A stretch of DNA of 64,000 nucleotides from Nocardioides daedukensis (GTDB lineage Bacteria > Actinomycetota > Actinomycetes > Propionibacteriales > Nocardioidaceae). A program made the position numbers and the translations under genes. The DNA lies in the NCBI RefSeq assembly GCF_013408415.1, contig NZ_JACCAA010000001.1:2976001-3040000 (forward strand), written 5' to 3'. This document shows, one piece after another, positions 1-9,131 of this stretch (its first letter is position 1; every line of letters begins with the position of its first letter). The notes under the pieces were generated by a model that was given only the letters and a program-made list of their open reading frames with translations, had not been told where the DNA came from and ran no database searches.

Positions 1-160
1 CGTACTGGTGACCGGGCTGCTCGAGCAGCGCAACCAGGCACGCGCCGACAAGGACTATGCAGCAGCCGACGCGATCCGGGATCGGATCAAGGCGGCTGGA
101 ATCGAGATCGAGGACACCCCGAGTGGTCCGAAGTGGTCTCTGGGAGAGGGAAACAACTGA
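1..160 (+). CDS. cysS: Cysteinyl-tRNA synthetase, C-terminal end (partial)
   Basis: The window opens inside this gene; the last 52 codons are visible. The peptide has the usual CysRS end: a helical stretch with [20 protein letters not shown] followed by the short strand pair [11 protein letters not shown]. This is part of the anticodon-binding tail of the cytoplasmic enzyme that charges tRNA-Cys. The stop TGA (158-160) overlaps the ATG of the next gene in an ATGA junction, so cysS and rlmB are translationally coupled, a common actinobacterial pairing. The catalytic domain lies outside the window. Confidence 0.93.
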   Translation, partial: VLVTGLLEQRNQARADKDYAAADAIRDRIKAAGIEIEDTPSGPKWSLGEGNN

Positions 161-1116
161 TGGCCGGCAACTCACAGCGCAAGGGCGCGATCAAGAAGAC
201 CGGGAAGGGCAACCCGACAGCCGGCTCCGGCGGTCGCGTCAAGCGCGGGCTCGAGGGCAAGGGCCCGACCCCGAAGGCGACCGAACGGCCCAACCACAAG
301 GTCTACAAGCAGCGCAACAAGGTCGACAAGTCCGCCGCGGCCCGCCCCAAGCGTCGGGTGAACAAGGGCAGCGAGGCCGAGTGGATCGCCGGGCGCAACT
401 CCGTCGTGGAGGCACTGCGCGGCGAGATGCCCGCGACCGCGATCTATGTCGTCGAGGGCACCGAGCGCGACGGTCGGCTCCGCGAGGCGTTCGCGCTCGC
501 TGCCGACGCCAGCATTCCGCTGATGGAGGTCTCCCGGGTCGAGCTCGACCGGCTCACCGGCGGCGCCGTCCACCAGGGCCTGGCCGCCCGGATCCCGGCC
601 TACGAATATGCCCACCCCGATGACTTCATGGACGCCGCGGCCGCGAACTCCGAGCCGGTGCTGATCGTCGCGCTCGACTCGATCACCGACCCGCGCAACC
701 TCGGTGCCGTGGTCCGCTCCGCCTCGGGCTTCGGCGCGCACGGCGTGCTGATCCCCGAGCGTCGCGCCGCAGGGATGACCGCATCCGCGTGGAAGACCTC
801 GGCAGGCGCTGCCGTGCGCCTCCCCGTCGCGCAGACCGTCAACCTGGTCCGCCAGCTCAAGGCCTACCAGGCCGCGGGCTGCATGGTCGTCGGCCTCGCG
901 GCCGAGGGCGAGGTGGGCCTGCCCGACCTCGACCTGGCCACCGGTCCGCTCGTGGTCGTGGTCGGATCCGAGGGCAAGGGCCTGGGCCGACTCGTCGCCG
1001 AGACCTGCGACCAGCTGGTTTCGATCCCGATGGCCAACAACCTCGAGTCCCTCAACGCCGGAGTGGCAGCCTCGGTTGCGCTCTATGCGATCGCGCAGGC
1101 CCGCGCGGGCGCCTGA
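160..1116 (+). CDS. rlmB: 23S rRNA (guanosine-2'-O)-methyltransferase RlmB / TrmH family
   Basis: A SPOUT-class 2'-O-methyltransferase of 318 aa. A basic, low-complexity N-terminal arm (about residues 1-70, rich in K, R, G) precedes the substrate-binding domain starting at WIAGRNSVVEALRG. The three SPOUT motifs are visible: DPRNLGAVVRSA, VVVVGSEGKGLG and NLESLNAGVAASVALY, which build the trefoil-knot SAM site. By family it methylates a guanosine in the 23S rRNA peptidyl-transferase region; the exact target here is inferred. The ATG at 160 overlaps the cysS stop and is preferred over an upstream GTG at 133 that lies inside cysS. Confidence 0.93.
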   Translation: MAGNSQRKGAIKKTGKGNPTAGSGGRVKRGLEGKGPTPKATERPNHKVYKQRNKVDKSAAARPKRRVNKGSEAEWIAGRNSVVEALRGEMPATAIYVVEGTERDGRLREAFALAADASIPLMEVSRVELDRLTGGAVHQGLAARIPAYEYAHPDDFMDAAAANSEPVLIVALDSITDPRNLGAVVRSASGFGAHGVLIPERRAAGMTASAWKTSAGAAVRLPVAQTVNLVRQLKAYQAAGCMVVGLAAEGEVGLPDLDLATGPLVVVVGSEGKGLGRLVAETCDQLVSIPMANNLESLNAGVAASVALYAIAQARAGA

Positions 1117-1151
1117 GTCGCCCATGCACCCAGCATGACAAGGTTGGCGCG

Positions 1152-2738
1152 ATGACGGAGAAGAAGAAGACCGCACTCCGCGTCGGTGTCTATTTCCTTG
1201 CCTGGCTGGCGATGGCGGTTCCGGTCTCCTTCGGGCTCTTCCTCAACGCGGAGAAGTCGGTCACCGTGGCCAGCCACGACGCGATGGTCAGTCCCGCGCT
1301 CGGCAACCACGTCACGATCCGCACCGGCCCCTTCCTCCCGAACGTACGACGTGAGGCGCGGGCTCCGCTCGGCGTCGACATCGTCCTGGGCAAGACCGAG
1401 GCCGGGACCATCGAGGAGGCGGTCGAGCGTTATGCGTTCATCGCCAGCCAGCCGGACGCCCAGATCAAGATCGTCACCGATGCCCTGGTCGCGATGGCCC
1501 TCGAGTCCGCGCTGCGCGGGGGCGTGGTCGCGATCGTGCCGATCGGCGTGTGGCTGCTGATCGGCAAGACCCGCAGGCGCCAGCTCTTCGGGACCACGCG
1601 GTTGACGCGGGTGGGCCGAGCCGGAGTCGCAGTGGTCGTGGCGAGCGGACTGGTCGTCGTACTCACCCAGAAGTCGTGGCTCGGCGACGACGCCGTCGTG
1701 GTCGACCGGTCCGAGTGGATGAGCCTGCCGGACTACCTGCCGGGCGTGGTGATCCCGTCCGAGGCCCGCGACATCGAGATCCAGGGAACGCTCGCTGCCT
1801 CCGGCACCCGACGCCTGGTGCTCAGCGCGATCGACACCTATGACAAGAGCAGCACCTTCTATGCCGAGGCGAAGGACAACGTCGACGAGCTCGAGCTGCG
1901 TGAGCCCGCCGAGGACGAGACCGTCGCGGTGCTGGTCTCGGACCGGCACGACAACATCGGGATGGATCCGGTCGCCCGCGCGATCGGCGACAGGGCCGGT
2001 GCCTCGGTGATCCTGGACGCCGGTGACGACACCTCGACCGGTTCCAGCTGGGAGGCCTTCTCCCTCGACTCCCTCAACGAGGCCTTCGACGAGGACGACT
2101 ATGCGCGCTATTCGGTGCAGGGCAACCACGACCACGGTGGCTTCGTCGGCCAATACCTGGCCGACCGGGGTTGGACCACGGCCACCAACGGGGTGATCGA
2201 CGCGGGCCCGATCGGCAACCTGGCCTCGTGGGACGACCCCCGCTCGAGCGGGTTGGGCAACTGGCGCGACCAGAAGGGACTCTCTGTCGAGGAGCTCTCC
2301 ACCATCATCGCCGATGAGATCTGCGACGGCGACGAGCGGGTCAACACCCTGCTGGTCCACGACATGAACATGGCCGACCAGGCGCTGGCGCGGGGCTGCA
2401 CCGACCTGGTGGTCGCCGGGCACGTGCACGTGGTGTCGGGACCGACGCCGTTCGAGGGCAGCAACGGCGAGGTTGGCTACCGGTTCCGCAACGGCACGAG
2501 TGGTGGCGCGGCGTACGCCGTGGCGGTGGGCAGCAAGCTGCGCCGTGCTGCCGACATCAGCCTGATCACCTATCGCGACGAGCGTCCGGTGGGGATCCAG
2601 GTGGTCACGTTGCAGACCAACGGTGGCTTCGAGGTGGGGGAGTGGACCGAGCTCGACTACCAGGCGCCGCCCGAGGAACCCGAGGACGAGGGCGCCGACG
2701 AGGAGTCCCCGGCCCCGTCGCCGACCATCACGCCCTGA
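1152..2738 (+). CDS. Membrane-anchored metallophosphoesterase
   Basis: 528 aa with three likely membrane segments (about residues 11-31, 122-138, 156-172) and a calcineurin-like phosphoesterase domain after about residue 250. Metal-binding blocks are in order: SDRHDN (Asp264, His266), DAGDD (near 292), GNHDH (324-328), LVHDMN (near 403) and AGHVHV (423-426). The substrate cannot be told; the topology puts the catalytic domain outside or close to the membrane. The C-terminus is acidic and proline-rich. The start is the ATG at 1152, 35 bases after rlmB; the open frame runs further up into rlmB but that part is antisense-like shadow. It converges on the glycosidase gene with a 39-base gap. Confidence 0.85.
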   Translation: MTEKKKTALRVGVYFLAWLAMAVPVSFGLFLNAEKSVTVASHDAMVSPALGNHVTIRTGPFLPNVRREARAPLGVDIVLGKTEAGTIEEAVERYAFIASQPDAQIKIVTDALVAMALESALRGGVVAIVPIGVWLLIGKTRRRQLFGTTRLTRVGRAGVAVVVASGLVVVLTQKSWLGDDAVVVDRSEWMSLPDYLPGVVIPSEARDIEIQGTLAASGTRRLVLSAIDTYDKSSTFYAEAKDNVDELELREPAEDETVAVLVSDRHDNIGMDPVARAIGDRAGASVILDAGDDTSTGSSWEAFSLDSLNEAFDEDDYARYSVQGNHDHGGFVGQYLADRGWTTATNGVIDAGPIGNLASWDDPRSSGLGNWRDQKGLSVEELSTIIADEICDGDERVNTLLVHDMNMADQALARGCTDLVVAGHVHVVSGPTPFEGSNGEVGYRFRNGTSGGAAYAVAVGSKLRRAADISLITYRDERPVGIQVVTLQTNGGFEVGEWTELDYQAPPEEPEDEGADEESPAPSPTITP

Positions 2739-2777
2739 GTCGATCGTCGCTCTCGCTCACGCTGTGGGCCGCACGAC

Positions 2778-4601
2778 TCAGGCCAGGCTGAGCACCAGCA
2801 CACCCGGCCCGTCGCCGGCCGGGACCTGCAACGGCCCCGGTGATGGGGTCGGGTGTCCGTCGGCGAGCAGCACCTCACGCACATCGACGCCGAGCCGGTA
2901 CGCCGGCCCCGCGCCCCGGCGTACGGCCACCAGGACGTCACCCGAGGGGTGCTCGCGGACGAAGGCCAACGCGTCGTCCGACACGTGCGCCCAGCGCAGA
3001 CTGCCGTCGCGCAGTGCCGGGTGCTCGCGGCGCAGCGCGGCCAGGGCGCCATAGAAGTCGAGGGTCACGGTGTCCCAGTCGGCCGCCTCGGACCACGGCA
3101 TCGGCCGGCGGGAGTCCTCACCGAGCACGCCCTCCAGGCCGATCTCGTCCCCGGCGAAGATCATCGGCACGCCGGGCAGGGTGAACTGCAACGCCGCAGC
3201 GACCCGATGCCGCTCGGCGGATCCGGCGATGGTGCGGATCCGGGCGCTGTCGTGGGAGCCGAGGATGTTCCACGACGAGCAGAACGTGCGCCAGCCATAA
3301 CTGCCGAGCCACTGACGCATGCTGGCCACCACCTGCGGGCCGGTGCGCTGCGCGATCGGGACCGGCGTGCCGAAGCTGCGGGCGGCCGAGTCGTCGGCGC
3401 GCAGCCACTCCCAGACCGGCCACGAGAAGCCGGAGTAGTTCATGATCCCGTGCCAGCCGTCGCCCGGCACGTCACCGGTGGCGTCGTGGTTGTGCTCGCC
3501 GAGGACCAGGCCCTCGGGGTTGAGGTCGGCCACCGTACGCCGCACCCGACGGGCGACCTCGTGGTTGATGTCCTGGGCGCCGAGGCGTCCGGTCATGTTG
3601 GCGACGTCGATCCGCCAACCGTCCAGGGAGAACGGCTGTTGCAGCCACCGGCCCACCACCGAGTCCGGGCCGTCGGTGAAGGCGGCGCGCAACCCCTCGT
3701 TGGCGTGGTTGAGCTTGGGCAGGGTGTGGTGGCCCATCCAGGTGGCATAGCTGCCGTCCGGATTGAAGAAGTACCAGTCCCGGTGCGGGTCATCGGGGTC
3801 GGCGGCCGATCGCTGGAACCACTCGTGGGTGTCGCCGGTGTGGTTGGTGGTCAGGTCGCCGAGGATGTGCCAGCCGCGTTCGTGGACCGCGTGCGCGAGC
3901 CGCGCGTAGGCCTCGTCGCCGCCCAGCAGCGGGTCGACACCCTCGAAGGTGGAGGCGTTGTAGCGGTGGTTGGACTCACCCGGGAAGACCGGTGTCGTGT
4001 AGACGATGTCCGCGCCGACTCGCTCGATGTGGTCGAGGTGCTCGGTGATGCCGTCGAGGTCACCGCCGAAGAACTGCAGGGGCGTGCGTGGGTCGGAGCC
4101 CTCGAAGACGACCTCGTCGTCCCACGCCGCCGGCGTCGCCCAGCCCGGGGTCTCGCGCTCCTCGGTCTGGGTCGACCTGGCGAAGCGGTCGGGGAAGATC
4201 TGGTAGACGACCCCGGCGCGGGACCACTCGGGTGCTGGTTCGTGCCAGGTGAGGGTGAAGTCGAACGCGTCCGGTACGTCGTGCTCGAACGTGCCCGCGC
4301 CGGTCAGCCAGCGCTGCGAGCCGTCCTCGCCGAGCAGCAGGAAGCGATAGTTCATCGTCGGGTTGTGCATCGGGACCTGGGTCTGCCACCAGGTCGCACC
4401 ATCACCGGTATCGCTGCCTTCGGTGCGCGTGCACTCCAGGAAGATCGGCTCGGCGTCCGTGGTCGTGCGCACCCATGCCTTCACGACCGGGTCGTGCGCG
4501 CCGGTGCGGGCGCGCACGGTGACCAGGTCGCCGGGCGCAGGCGTCGGGTTGCCGACGTACGTCGTCGATCCGTCGTGGTGGGGCTGGTCCAGGAGGTCCA
4601 T
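2778..4601 (-). CDS. GH13 alpha-glycosidase (maltodextrin glucosidase / neopullulanase type)
   Basis: 607 aa. An N-terminal beta-sandwich region (about 1-120) leads into the alpha-amylase barrel. The four GH13 signature regions are present: DLTTNHTG (I), GWRIDVAN (II, nucleophile Asp332), LGEHNHD (III, acid/base Glu369) and LGSHDSAR (IV, Asp451). The layout resembles MalZ or cyclomaltodextrinase, cytoplasmic enzymes that cut maltodextrins; exact specificity is inferred. The start ATG at 4601 is followed by a sensible N-terminus and is 6 bases after a CACACT hexamer, so the mRNA may be leaderless. No transporter or regulator for maltodextrin is adjacent. Confidence 0.9.
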   Translation of the reverse strand: MDLLDQPHHDGSTTYVGNPTPAPGDLVTVRARTGAHDPVVKAWVRTTTDAEPIFLECTRTEGSDTGDGATWWQTQVPMHNPTMNYRFLLLGEDGSQRWLTGAGTFEHDVPDAFDFTLTWHEPAPEWSRAGVVYQIFPDRFARSTQTEERETPGWATPAAWDDEVVFEGSDPRTPLQFFGGDLDGITEHLDHIERVGADIVYTTPVFPGESNHRYNASTFEGVDPLLGGDEAYARLAHAVHERGWHILGDLTTNHTGDTHEWFQRSAADPDDPHRDWYFFNPDGSYATWMGHHTLPKLNHANEGLRAAFTDGPDSVVGRWLQQPFSLDGWRIDVANMTGRLGAQDINHEVARRVRRTVADLNPEGLVLGEHNHDATGDVPGDGWHGIMNYSGFSWPVWEWLRADDSAARSFGTPVPIAQRTGPQVVASMRQWLGSYGWRTFCSSWNILGSHDSARIRTIAGSAERHRVAAALQFTLPGVPMIFAGDEIGLEGVLGEDSRRPMPWSEAADWDTVTLDFYGALAALRREHPALRDGSLRWAHVSDDALAFVREHPSGDVLVAVRRGAGPAYRLGVDVREVLLADGHPTPSPGPLQVPAGDGPGVLVLSLA

Positions 4602-4607
4602 GGCACC

Positions 4608-4613
4608 AGTGTG
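4608..4613 (-). promoter_or_regulatory. -10 hexamer CACACT for the GH13 gene (leaderless spacing)
   Basis: CACACT on the minus strand is followed by six bases and then the ATG at 4601. This spacing would put transcription start at or next to the start codon. No Shine-Dalgarno sequence is present. Confidence 0.5.
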
Positions 4614-4678
4614 GCGCGAGGGTGTTTCGGCTGTGAAGCGCCCGACCACTAACATGAGTCCGCCGTCCTTGATGGCGC

Positions 4679-4754
4679 GCCGGTGTAGCTCAGTTGGTAG
4701 AGCGCCTCACTTGTAATGAGGATGTCGCGGGTTCGACTCCTGTCACCGGCTCCA
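4679..4754 (+). tRNA. tRNA-Thr (anticodon TGT)
   Basis: A complete 76-base cloverleaf. The acceptor stem pairs GCCGGTG (4679-4685) with CACCGGC (4744-4750); U73 is at 4751 and CCA is encoded at 4752-4754. The anticodon stem is CCTCA/TGAGG (4705-4709, 4717-4721) around loop CTTGTAA, giving anticodon TGT (4712-4714), which reads ACA and other ACN threonine codons. The T-arm has GGGTTCGACTCC. A run of six T (4758-4763) just downstream probably terminates transcription. A TAACAT hexamer near 4650 may be its -10. Confidence 0.97.
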
Positions 4755-4809
4755 CGCTTTTTTGATCGGTCGTCGATGGAGCCGAGACTGGGCTGTCCAG
4801 AGCTGGGGC

Positions 4810-5661
4810 TCAGCGGACCTTGCGGGCGACGAACTCCGCCGACGGATGCGCGATCGCGTCCTGTCCGAGGACGATCTGCAGCTCGCGCTCACCGGAGTCG
4901 ATCGTCCTCTGGAGTACGCCGAGCACGGACGCCGCCGTCTCACTCAACGCCTGCGCGGGGTCGCCGCTGGAGAGCAATCGGGCGGTGAACAGGGCCGCGG
5001 TCAGGTCGCCGGACCCGTTCGCCTTGAGCGGCAGGCGCGGCGTCTGCACCAGCCAGGCGCCGTCGTCGGTCACGGCGAGCATCTCGATCGTGTCCGCCGG
5101 GGCGTCGGGCTGCTCGACGCTGGTGACCAGGATCGTGCGCGGACCCATCGCGCGGGCCAGGTCAGCAGAGGCCAGGGTCTCGTCGAGGGTGCGCGGCTCG
5201 GTGCCGGTGAGGAAGCCGAGCTCGAACTGGTTCGGGGTGATCAGGTCGGCCTTGGGGACCACCCGGTCACGGAGCAGGTCCGGGATGGCGGGGTGCACGA
5301 AGCAACCGCTCTTGGCGTTGCCCATCACCGGGTCGCAGGCATAGATCGCGTTGGGGTTGGCGGCTTTGACCTTGGCGACCGCGTCAAGGATCACGTCGCC
5401 GATCTCGTCGCCGCCCTGATAGCCGGAGAGGACCACGTCGACCTGGTCCAGGACGCCGCGTTCGGCGATGCCGGTGATCACGTCGCGCACGTCGCTGGCA
5501 GCCAGCAACGGCCCGCGCCAAGCGCCATACCCGGTGTGATTGGAGAAGTGGACGGTGAACACCGGCCACACCTCGTGGCCGAGTCGCTGGAGCGGGAAGA
5601 CGGCGGCGGAGTTGCCGACGTGGCCATAGGCGACCGATGACTGGATGGAGAGGAACTTCAC
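4810..5661 (-). CDS. pdxY: Pyridoxal kinase, PdxY type
   Basis: 283 aa of the ribokinase fold. It phosphorylates pyridoxal with ATP in the vitamin B6 salvage path. Family marks: SIQSSVAYGHVGNSAA at the start (substrate loop), LSGYQG, CDPVMGN (about 109-115), TPNQFELG (142-149) and the catalytic NGSGD loop (Asp219). The start codon is GTG at 5661, six bases after CACACT. Its stop lies 55 bases after the tRNA-Thr, on the opposite strand. The enzyme may supply PLP for the several PLP enzymes nearby, but no operon links them. Confidence 0.92.
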   Translation of the reverse strand: MKFLSIQSSVAYGHVGNSAAVFPLQRLGHEVWPVFTVHFSNHTGYGAWRGPLLAASDVRDVITGIAERGVLDQVDVVLSGYQGGDEIGDVILDAVAKVKAANPNAIYACDPVMGNAKSGCFVHPAIPDLLRDRVVPKADLITPNQFELGFLTGTEPRTLDETLASADLARAMGPRTILVTSVEQPDAPADTIEMLAVTDDGAWLVQTPRLPLKANGSGDLTAALFTARLLSSGDPAQALSETAASVLGVLQRTIDSGERELQIVLGQDAIAHPSAEFVARKVR

Positions 5662-5667
5662 CCGCTC

Positions 5668-5673
5668 AGTGTG
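5668..5673 (-). promoter_or_regulatory. -10 hexamer CACACT for pdxY (leaderless spacing)
   Basis: CACACT, then GAGCGG, then the GTG start of pdxY at 5661. There is no purine-rich ribosome site at the usual distance, consistent with a leaderless message. Confidence 0.5.
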
Positions 5674-5800
5674 TCACTTGCGCAGATCCGTGGAGTCCTC
5701 GATGGACTGGTTCGGACGGTCATCGGGCTGGTGATGCCCTGCGAGACGGTCGTAAACGATCACCACATACCGACGGTCGGTTTCCTCTTCCGGACCAAAC

Positions 5801-5814
5801 TAGAACTTGTTACA
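5801..5814 (+). promoter_or_regulatory. KstR-like operator upstream of the GMC oxidoreductase
   Basis: TAGAACTTGTTACA fits the mycobacterial/rhodococcal KstR consensus TnnAACnnGTTnnA at every fixed position. It lies 66-79 bases before the oxidoreductase start in a 218-base intergenic region that otherwise shows only a 13-base palindrome (5769-5781, ACCGAC-G-GTCGGT). KstR is the TetR-family repressor of sterol catabolism genes. That a KstR homologue acts here is inference from the site. Confidence 0.5.
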
Positions 5815-5879
5815 GTGCTCTTCGTGTGGGCCGCGCCACACGACGACAACCCGAGCCCGATCAGACGAGGTAGACGCAC

Positions 5880-7508
5880 ATGGCGAAGAAGCCCTACTCC
5901 AGTGAAGCCGACTATGTAGTTGTCGGTGCGGGCTCGGCAGGCTGTGCCGTGGCCGGGCGACTGGCGGAGGCCGGCCACTCGGTGATCCTGATCGAGGCCG
6001 GTGGCAAGGACTCCTCGATCATGTTCCGCCGTCCCGGCATGATCACGATGATTCACAGCGAGCCGAAGCTGAAGAAGAAGTTCGACTGGGGCTACCGCCA
6101 CCAGCCGCAGGAGCACGCCGGGGGACGCCGGCTCAGCGCGCCCCGTGGTCGCGTGATGGGCGGCTCGGGCTCGGTCAACGGGATGATCTATGTCCGCGGC
6201 AACAAGGAGAACTTCGACTCGTGGGAGGCCGAGGGCAACAAGGGCTGGGGCTATGACGACGTCCTGAAGACCTACAAGCGGATGGAGGACTGGCAGGGCC
6301 CCGACAGCGAATATCGCGGCAAGGGTGGCCCGGTCAAGGTCTTGGAGAACCCGCACATCTGCGACGCCTCGAAGACGTTCATCGAGGCCGGCGCGTCCGA
6401 ACTCGGCATCGGCGTCAACGAGGACTACAACGGTGCCGAGCAGGTCGGCATGCACACCATCCAGGAGAACACCACCGGCGGCATCCGCTACTCGTCGTCC
6501 TACGCCTACCTGGTGGCGCGCAAGAACCCGACCCTCGAGATCCAGATGCACGGCACGGTCTCGCGAGTGGTGATCGAGGACGGCCGCGCGATCGGCGTCG
6601 AGGTGATCGACGACAAGGGCCAGCACCGACTGATCCGCGCCGGCCGCGAGGTGGTCCTCTCCGCAGGTGCCTTCGGCTCGCCGCAGATCCTGATGCTCTC
6701 GGGCGTCGGCCACGCGGACGACCTGCAGAAGCTCGGCATCAAGGTGCGCGCGGACCTCCCGGTGGGCGACAACCTCAGCGACCACCTCTTCATCCCGATG
6801 ACGTACGCCGTGGACAACTCGCCCCACAAGAGCCACGCGCTGCACTTCGGCTCCGGCATCATCAAGGACCGGCTCAAGCCCGGCGCCACGTTCATGGCGC
6901 ACTCGGTCTTCGAGGCCGGCGGTTTCGCCCACACCTCGTTCTCCGACGGGATCACCCCGGACCTGCAGCTCTTCGCGATCCCGTGGTCCTACCCGCCCTT
7001 CCAGGACGAGTCGGTGCGGCTCAGCCCGGACAAACGCCCCTCGCTCTCGGTCTTCTCCACGCTGATCCGCCCGCGCTCGCGCGGCACGCTGCGCCTGGCC
7101 TCGAGCGACCCGCTGGCTGCACCCCTGATCGACCCCAACGTGCTCTCCGAGCCCGATGACCTCAAGGTGCTGCTCGAGGGCGTCGAGATGATCCGCTCGA
7201 TCATGGCCAACCCGGCGATCTCCAAGCACGTCCAGGAGGAGTACGAGCCCGGCCTGGCCTACACCGGGGACAAGCTGCGCGAGGAGGCGCTGCGACGCGT
7301 CACCACGGTCTACCACCCGGTGGGCACCTGCCGGATGGGCGTGGACGAGCGCGCCGTCGTCGGCCCAGACCTCAAGGTCCGTGGCGTCGACGGCCTGCGG
7401 GTCGCGGATGCCTCGATCATGCCGAGCATCTCCGGCGGCAACACCAACGCCCCGTCGATGATGATCGGCGACAAGGCCGGACAGATCATCCTGGAGGAGC
7501 TGGCATGA
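5880..7508 (+). CDS. GMC-family FAD-dependent alcohol/choline-type oxidoreductase
   Basis: 542 aa. The N-terminal Rossmann motif VVVGAGSAGC (GAGSAG at 16-21) binds FAD, the signature GRVMGGSGSVNGMIYVRG follows, and the C-terminal catalytic block has HPVGTCRMG (His479) with the paired Asn near 523 in GGNTNAPSMM. Family members oxidise primary or secondary alcohols such as choline; the substrate here is unknown. It ends in an ATGA overlap with an aldehyde dehydrogenase, so the pair probably turns an alcohol into an acid in two steps. The KstR-like box upstream hints at a lipid or sterol-derived alcohol (inference). BetA is the alternative, but no choline/betaine transporter or betI is adjacent. 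Confidence 0.88.
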   Translation: MAKKPYSSEADYVVVGAGSAGCAVAGRLAEAGHSVILIEAGGKDSSIMFRRPGMITMIHSEPKLKKKFDWGYRHQPQEHAGGRRLSAPRGRVMGGSGSVNGMIYVRGNKENFDSWEAEGNKGWGYDDVLKTYKRMEDWQGPDSEYRGKGGPVKVLENPHICDASKTFIEAGASELGIGVNEDYNGAEQVGMHTIQENTTGGIRYSSSYAYLVARKNPTLEIQMHGTVSRVVIEDGRAIGVEVIDDKGQHRLIRAGREVVLSAGAFGSPQILMLSGVGHADDLQKLGIKVRADLPVGDNLSDHLFIPMTYAVDNSPHKSHALHFGSGIIKDRLKPGATFMAHSVFEAGGFAHTSFSDGITPDLQLFAIPWSYPPFQDESVRLSPDKRPSLSVFSTLIRPRSRGTLRLASSDPLAAPLIDPNVLSEPDDLKVLLEGVEMIRSIMANPAISKHVQEEYEPGLAYTGDKLREEALRRVTTVYHPVGTCRMGVDERAVVGPDLKVRGVDGLRVADASIMPSISGGNTNAPSMMIGDKAGQIILEELA

Positions 7509-9064
7509 GCATCAAGCGTCCCGCATCGGTCACCGACGAGTTCCTCAACCGGCTCGTCTCCCGGGTCCCGTCCACCTCGGGTGGCACCTGGAAGCTGACC
7601 GAGGTCTACACCGGCGAGGTCCTCGTCGAGCTCCCGCAGTCCACCCCCGAGGACATCGAGCGTGCCTTCGAGACCTCGCGCAAGGCGCAGCAGGAGTGGG
7701 CCCAGTGGCCGCTGAAGAAGCGGCTGAAGGTCTTCAAGAAGTTTCACTCGCTGGTGCTCAAGCACAACGAGACGATCGTCGACCTGATCCAGGTCGAGTC
7801 CGGCAAGGCTCGTCGGATGGCGTTCGAGGAGACCCTCGACATCCCGATGGTCGCCGGCTACTACATCAAGCGGGCACCGAAGGTCCTGGCCGACAAGAAG
7901 CACGCCGGCCCCGTGCCGGTGGTGTCGTCCTCGCTCGAGACCCGGCAGCCCAAGGGCGTCGTCGGGATCATCGCCCCGTGGAACTTCCCGTTCGCCACCG
8001 GCATCTCCGACTCCATCCCGGCCCTGATCGCCGGCAACGGGGTCGTGGTCAAGCCGGACAACAAGACTGCGCTCTCGCCGCTCTACGGCATCGAGCTGAT
8101 GGAGAAGGCCGGCCTGCCCAAGGGCCTGGTCCAGGTGGTCTGCGGTGAGGGACCCGACGTCGGGCCGACCCTGATCGACAACGCCAACTACGTGATGTTC
8201 ACCGGCTCCACCAACACCGGCCGGGTGATCGGCGAGCGCGCCGGGCGCAACCTGATCGGCTGCTGCCTCGAGCTGGGCGGCAAGAACCCGATGATCGTCC
8301 TCCCCGACGCCAACCTCGACGACGTGGTCAAGGGCGCGATCTTCGGTGCCTTCGGCAACACCGGCCAGATCTGCATGCACATCGAGCGGATGTACATCCA
8401 CGACTCGATCTATGACACCTTCCGCGACCGCTTCGTCGCGGCCGCAGAGGCGCTCAAGGTCGGCGCGGCCTACGACTTCGAGCCGGAGGTCGGCTCACTG
8501 GTCTCCGTGGACCACAAGAACCGGGTCGCCTCCCACGTCGAGGACGCGATCGCCAAGGGCGCCAAGGTGCTCACCGGTGGCCGTGAGCTGCCCGAGGCCG
8601 GTCCGGCGTTCTTCGCGCCGACCATCCTCGAAGGCGTCACCAAGGACATGCTCGCCGGCGTGGGGGAGACCTTCGGCCCGGTCGTCGCCCTGCACCGCTT
8701 CTCGACCGAGGACGAGGCCGTCGCGCTCGCCAACGACACCGACTACGGCCTCAACGCCTCGGTCTGGGGCGGTGACCTCGACAACGCGATCCGGGTCGGG
8801 CGCCGCATCCAGTCCGGCAACGTGAACATCAACGACATCCTGGCCACGGCCTATGCCTCCAAGGGCACTCCGTCCGGGGGCGTCAAGCAGTCCGGCGTCG
8901 GAGCTCGTCACGGTGACCAGGGCCTGTTGAAGTACACCGACTGCCAGAACGTCGGCATCCTCAAGAAGCAGGTGATGGGCGCCCCCGAGGGCGTGCCGTT
9001 CGAGGACAACGTCAAGCAGCAGATCATCGGCCTGCGGGTGATGCGCAAGCTCGGCATCCGCTGA
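7505..9064 (+). CDS. NAD(P)+-dependent aldehyde dehydrogenase (succinate-semialdehyde dehydrogenase-like)
   Basis: 519 aa, full-length ALDH. Key residues: Asn160 in APWNFPF, Glu256 in LELGGKNP and the catalytic Cys290 in NTGQICMHIE. The ATG overlaps the oxidoreductase stop by four bases (ATGA), so the two are coupled. It most likely oxidises the aldehyde made by its partner. Overall it resembles the SSADH branch found in actinobacteria, but the substrate is not defined by sequence. The gene ends two bases before a strong hairpin. Confidence 0.9.
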   Translation: MSIKRPASVTDEFLNRLVSRVPSTSGGTWKLTEVYTGEVLVELPQSTPEDIERAFETSRKAQQEWAQWPLKKRLKVFKKFHSLVLKHNETIVDLIQVESGKARRMAFEETLDIPMVAGYYIKRAPKVLADKKHAGPVPVVSSSLETRQPKGVVGIIAPWNFPFATGISDSIPALIAGNGVVVKPDNKTALSPLYGIELMEKAGLPKGLVQVVCGEGPDVGPTLIDNANYVMFTGSTNTGRVIGERAGRNLIGCCLELGGKNPMIVLPDANLDDVVKGAIFGAFGNTGQICMHIERMYIHDSIYDTFRDRFVAAAEALKVGAAYDFEPEVGSLVSVDHKNRVASHVEDAIAKGAKVLTGGRELPEAGPAFFAPTILEGVTKDMLAGVGETFGPVVALHRFSTEDEAVALANDTDYGLNASVWGGDLDNAIRVGRRIQSGNVNINDILATAYASKGTPSGGVKQSGVGARHGDQGLLKYTDCQNVGILKKQVMGAPEGVPFEDNVKQQIIGLRVMRKLGIR

Positions 9065-9065
9065 T

Positions 9066-9097
9066 CGGTTCGCGAACGCTGGTGCGTTCGCGAACCG
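9066..9097. terminator. Perfect 14-bp hairpin between convergent genes
   Basis: The arms at 9066-9079 and 9084-9097 (core GGTTCGCGAACGC) are perfectly complementary around a TGGT loop. It starts right after the aldehyde dehydrogenase stop and faces the dioxygenase gene, so it can serve both strands. Only a short T-rich tail follows, as is usual for high-GC actinobacterial terminators. Confidence 0.65.
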
Positions 9098-9131
9098 GCT
9101 TTGCAGCGTGCGTCGCAGCCCTCGGAAGGGG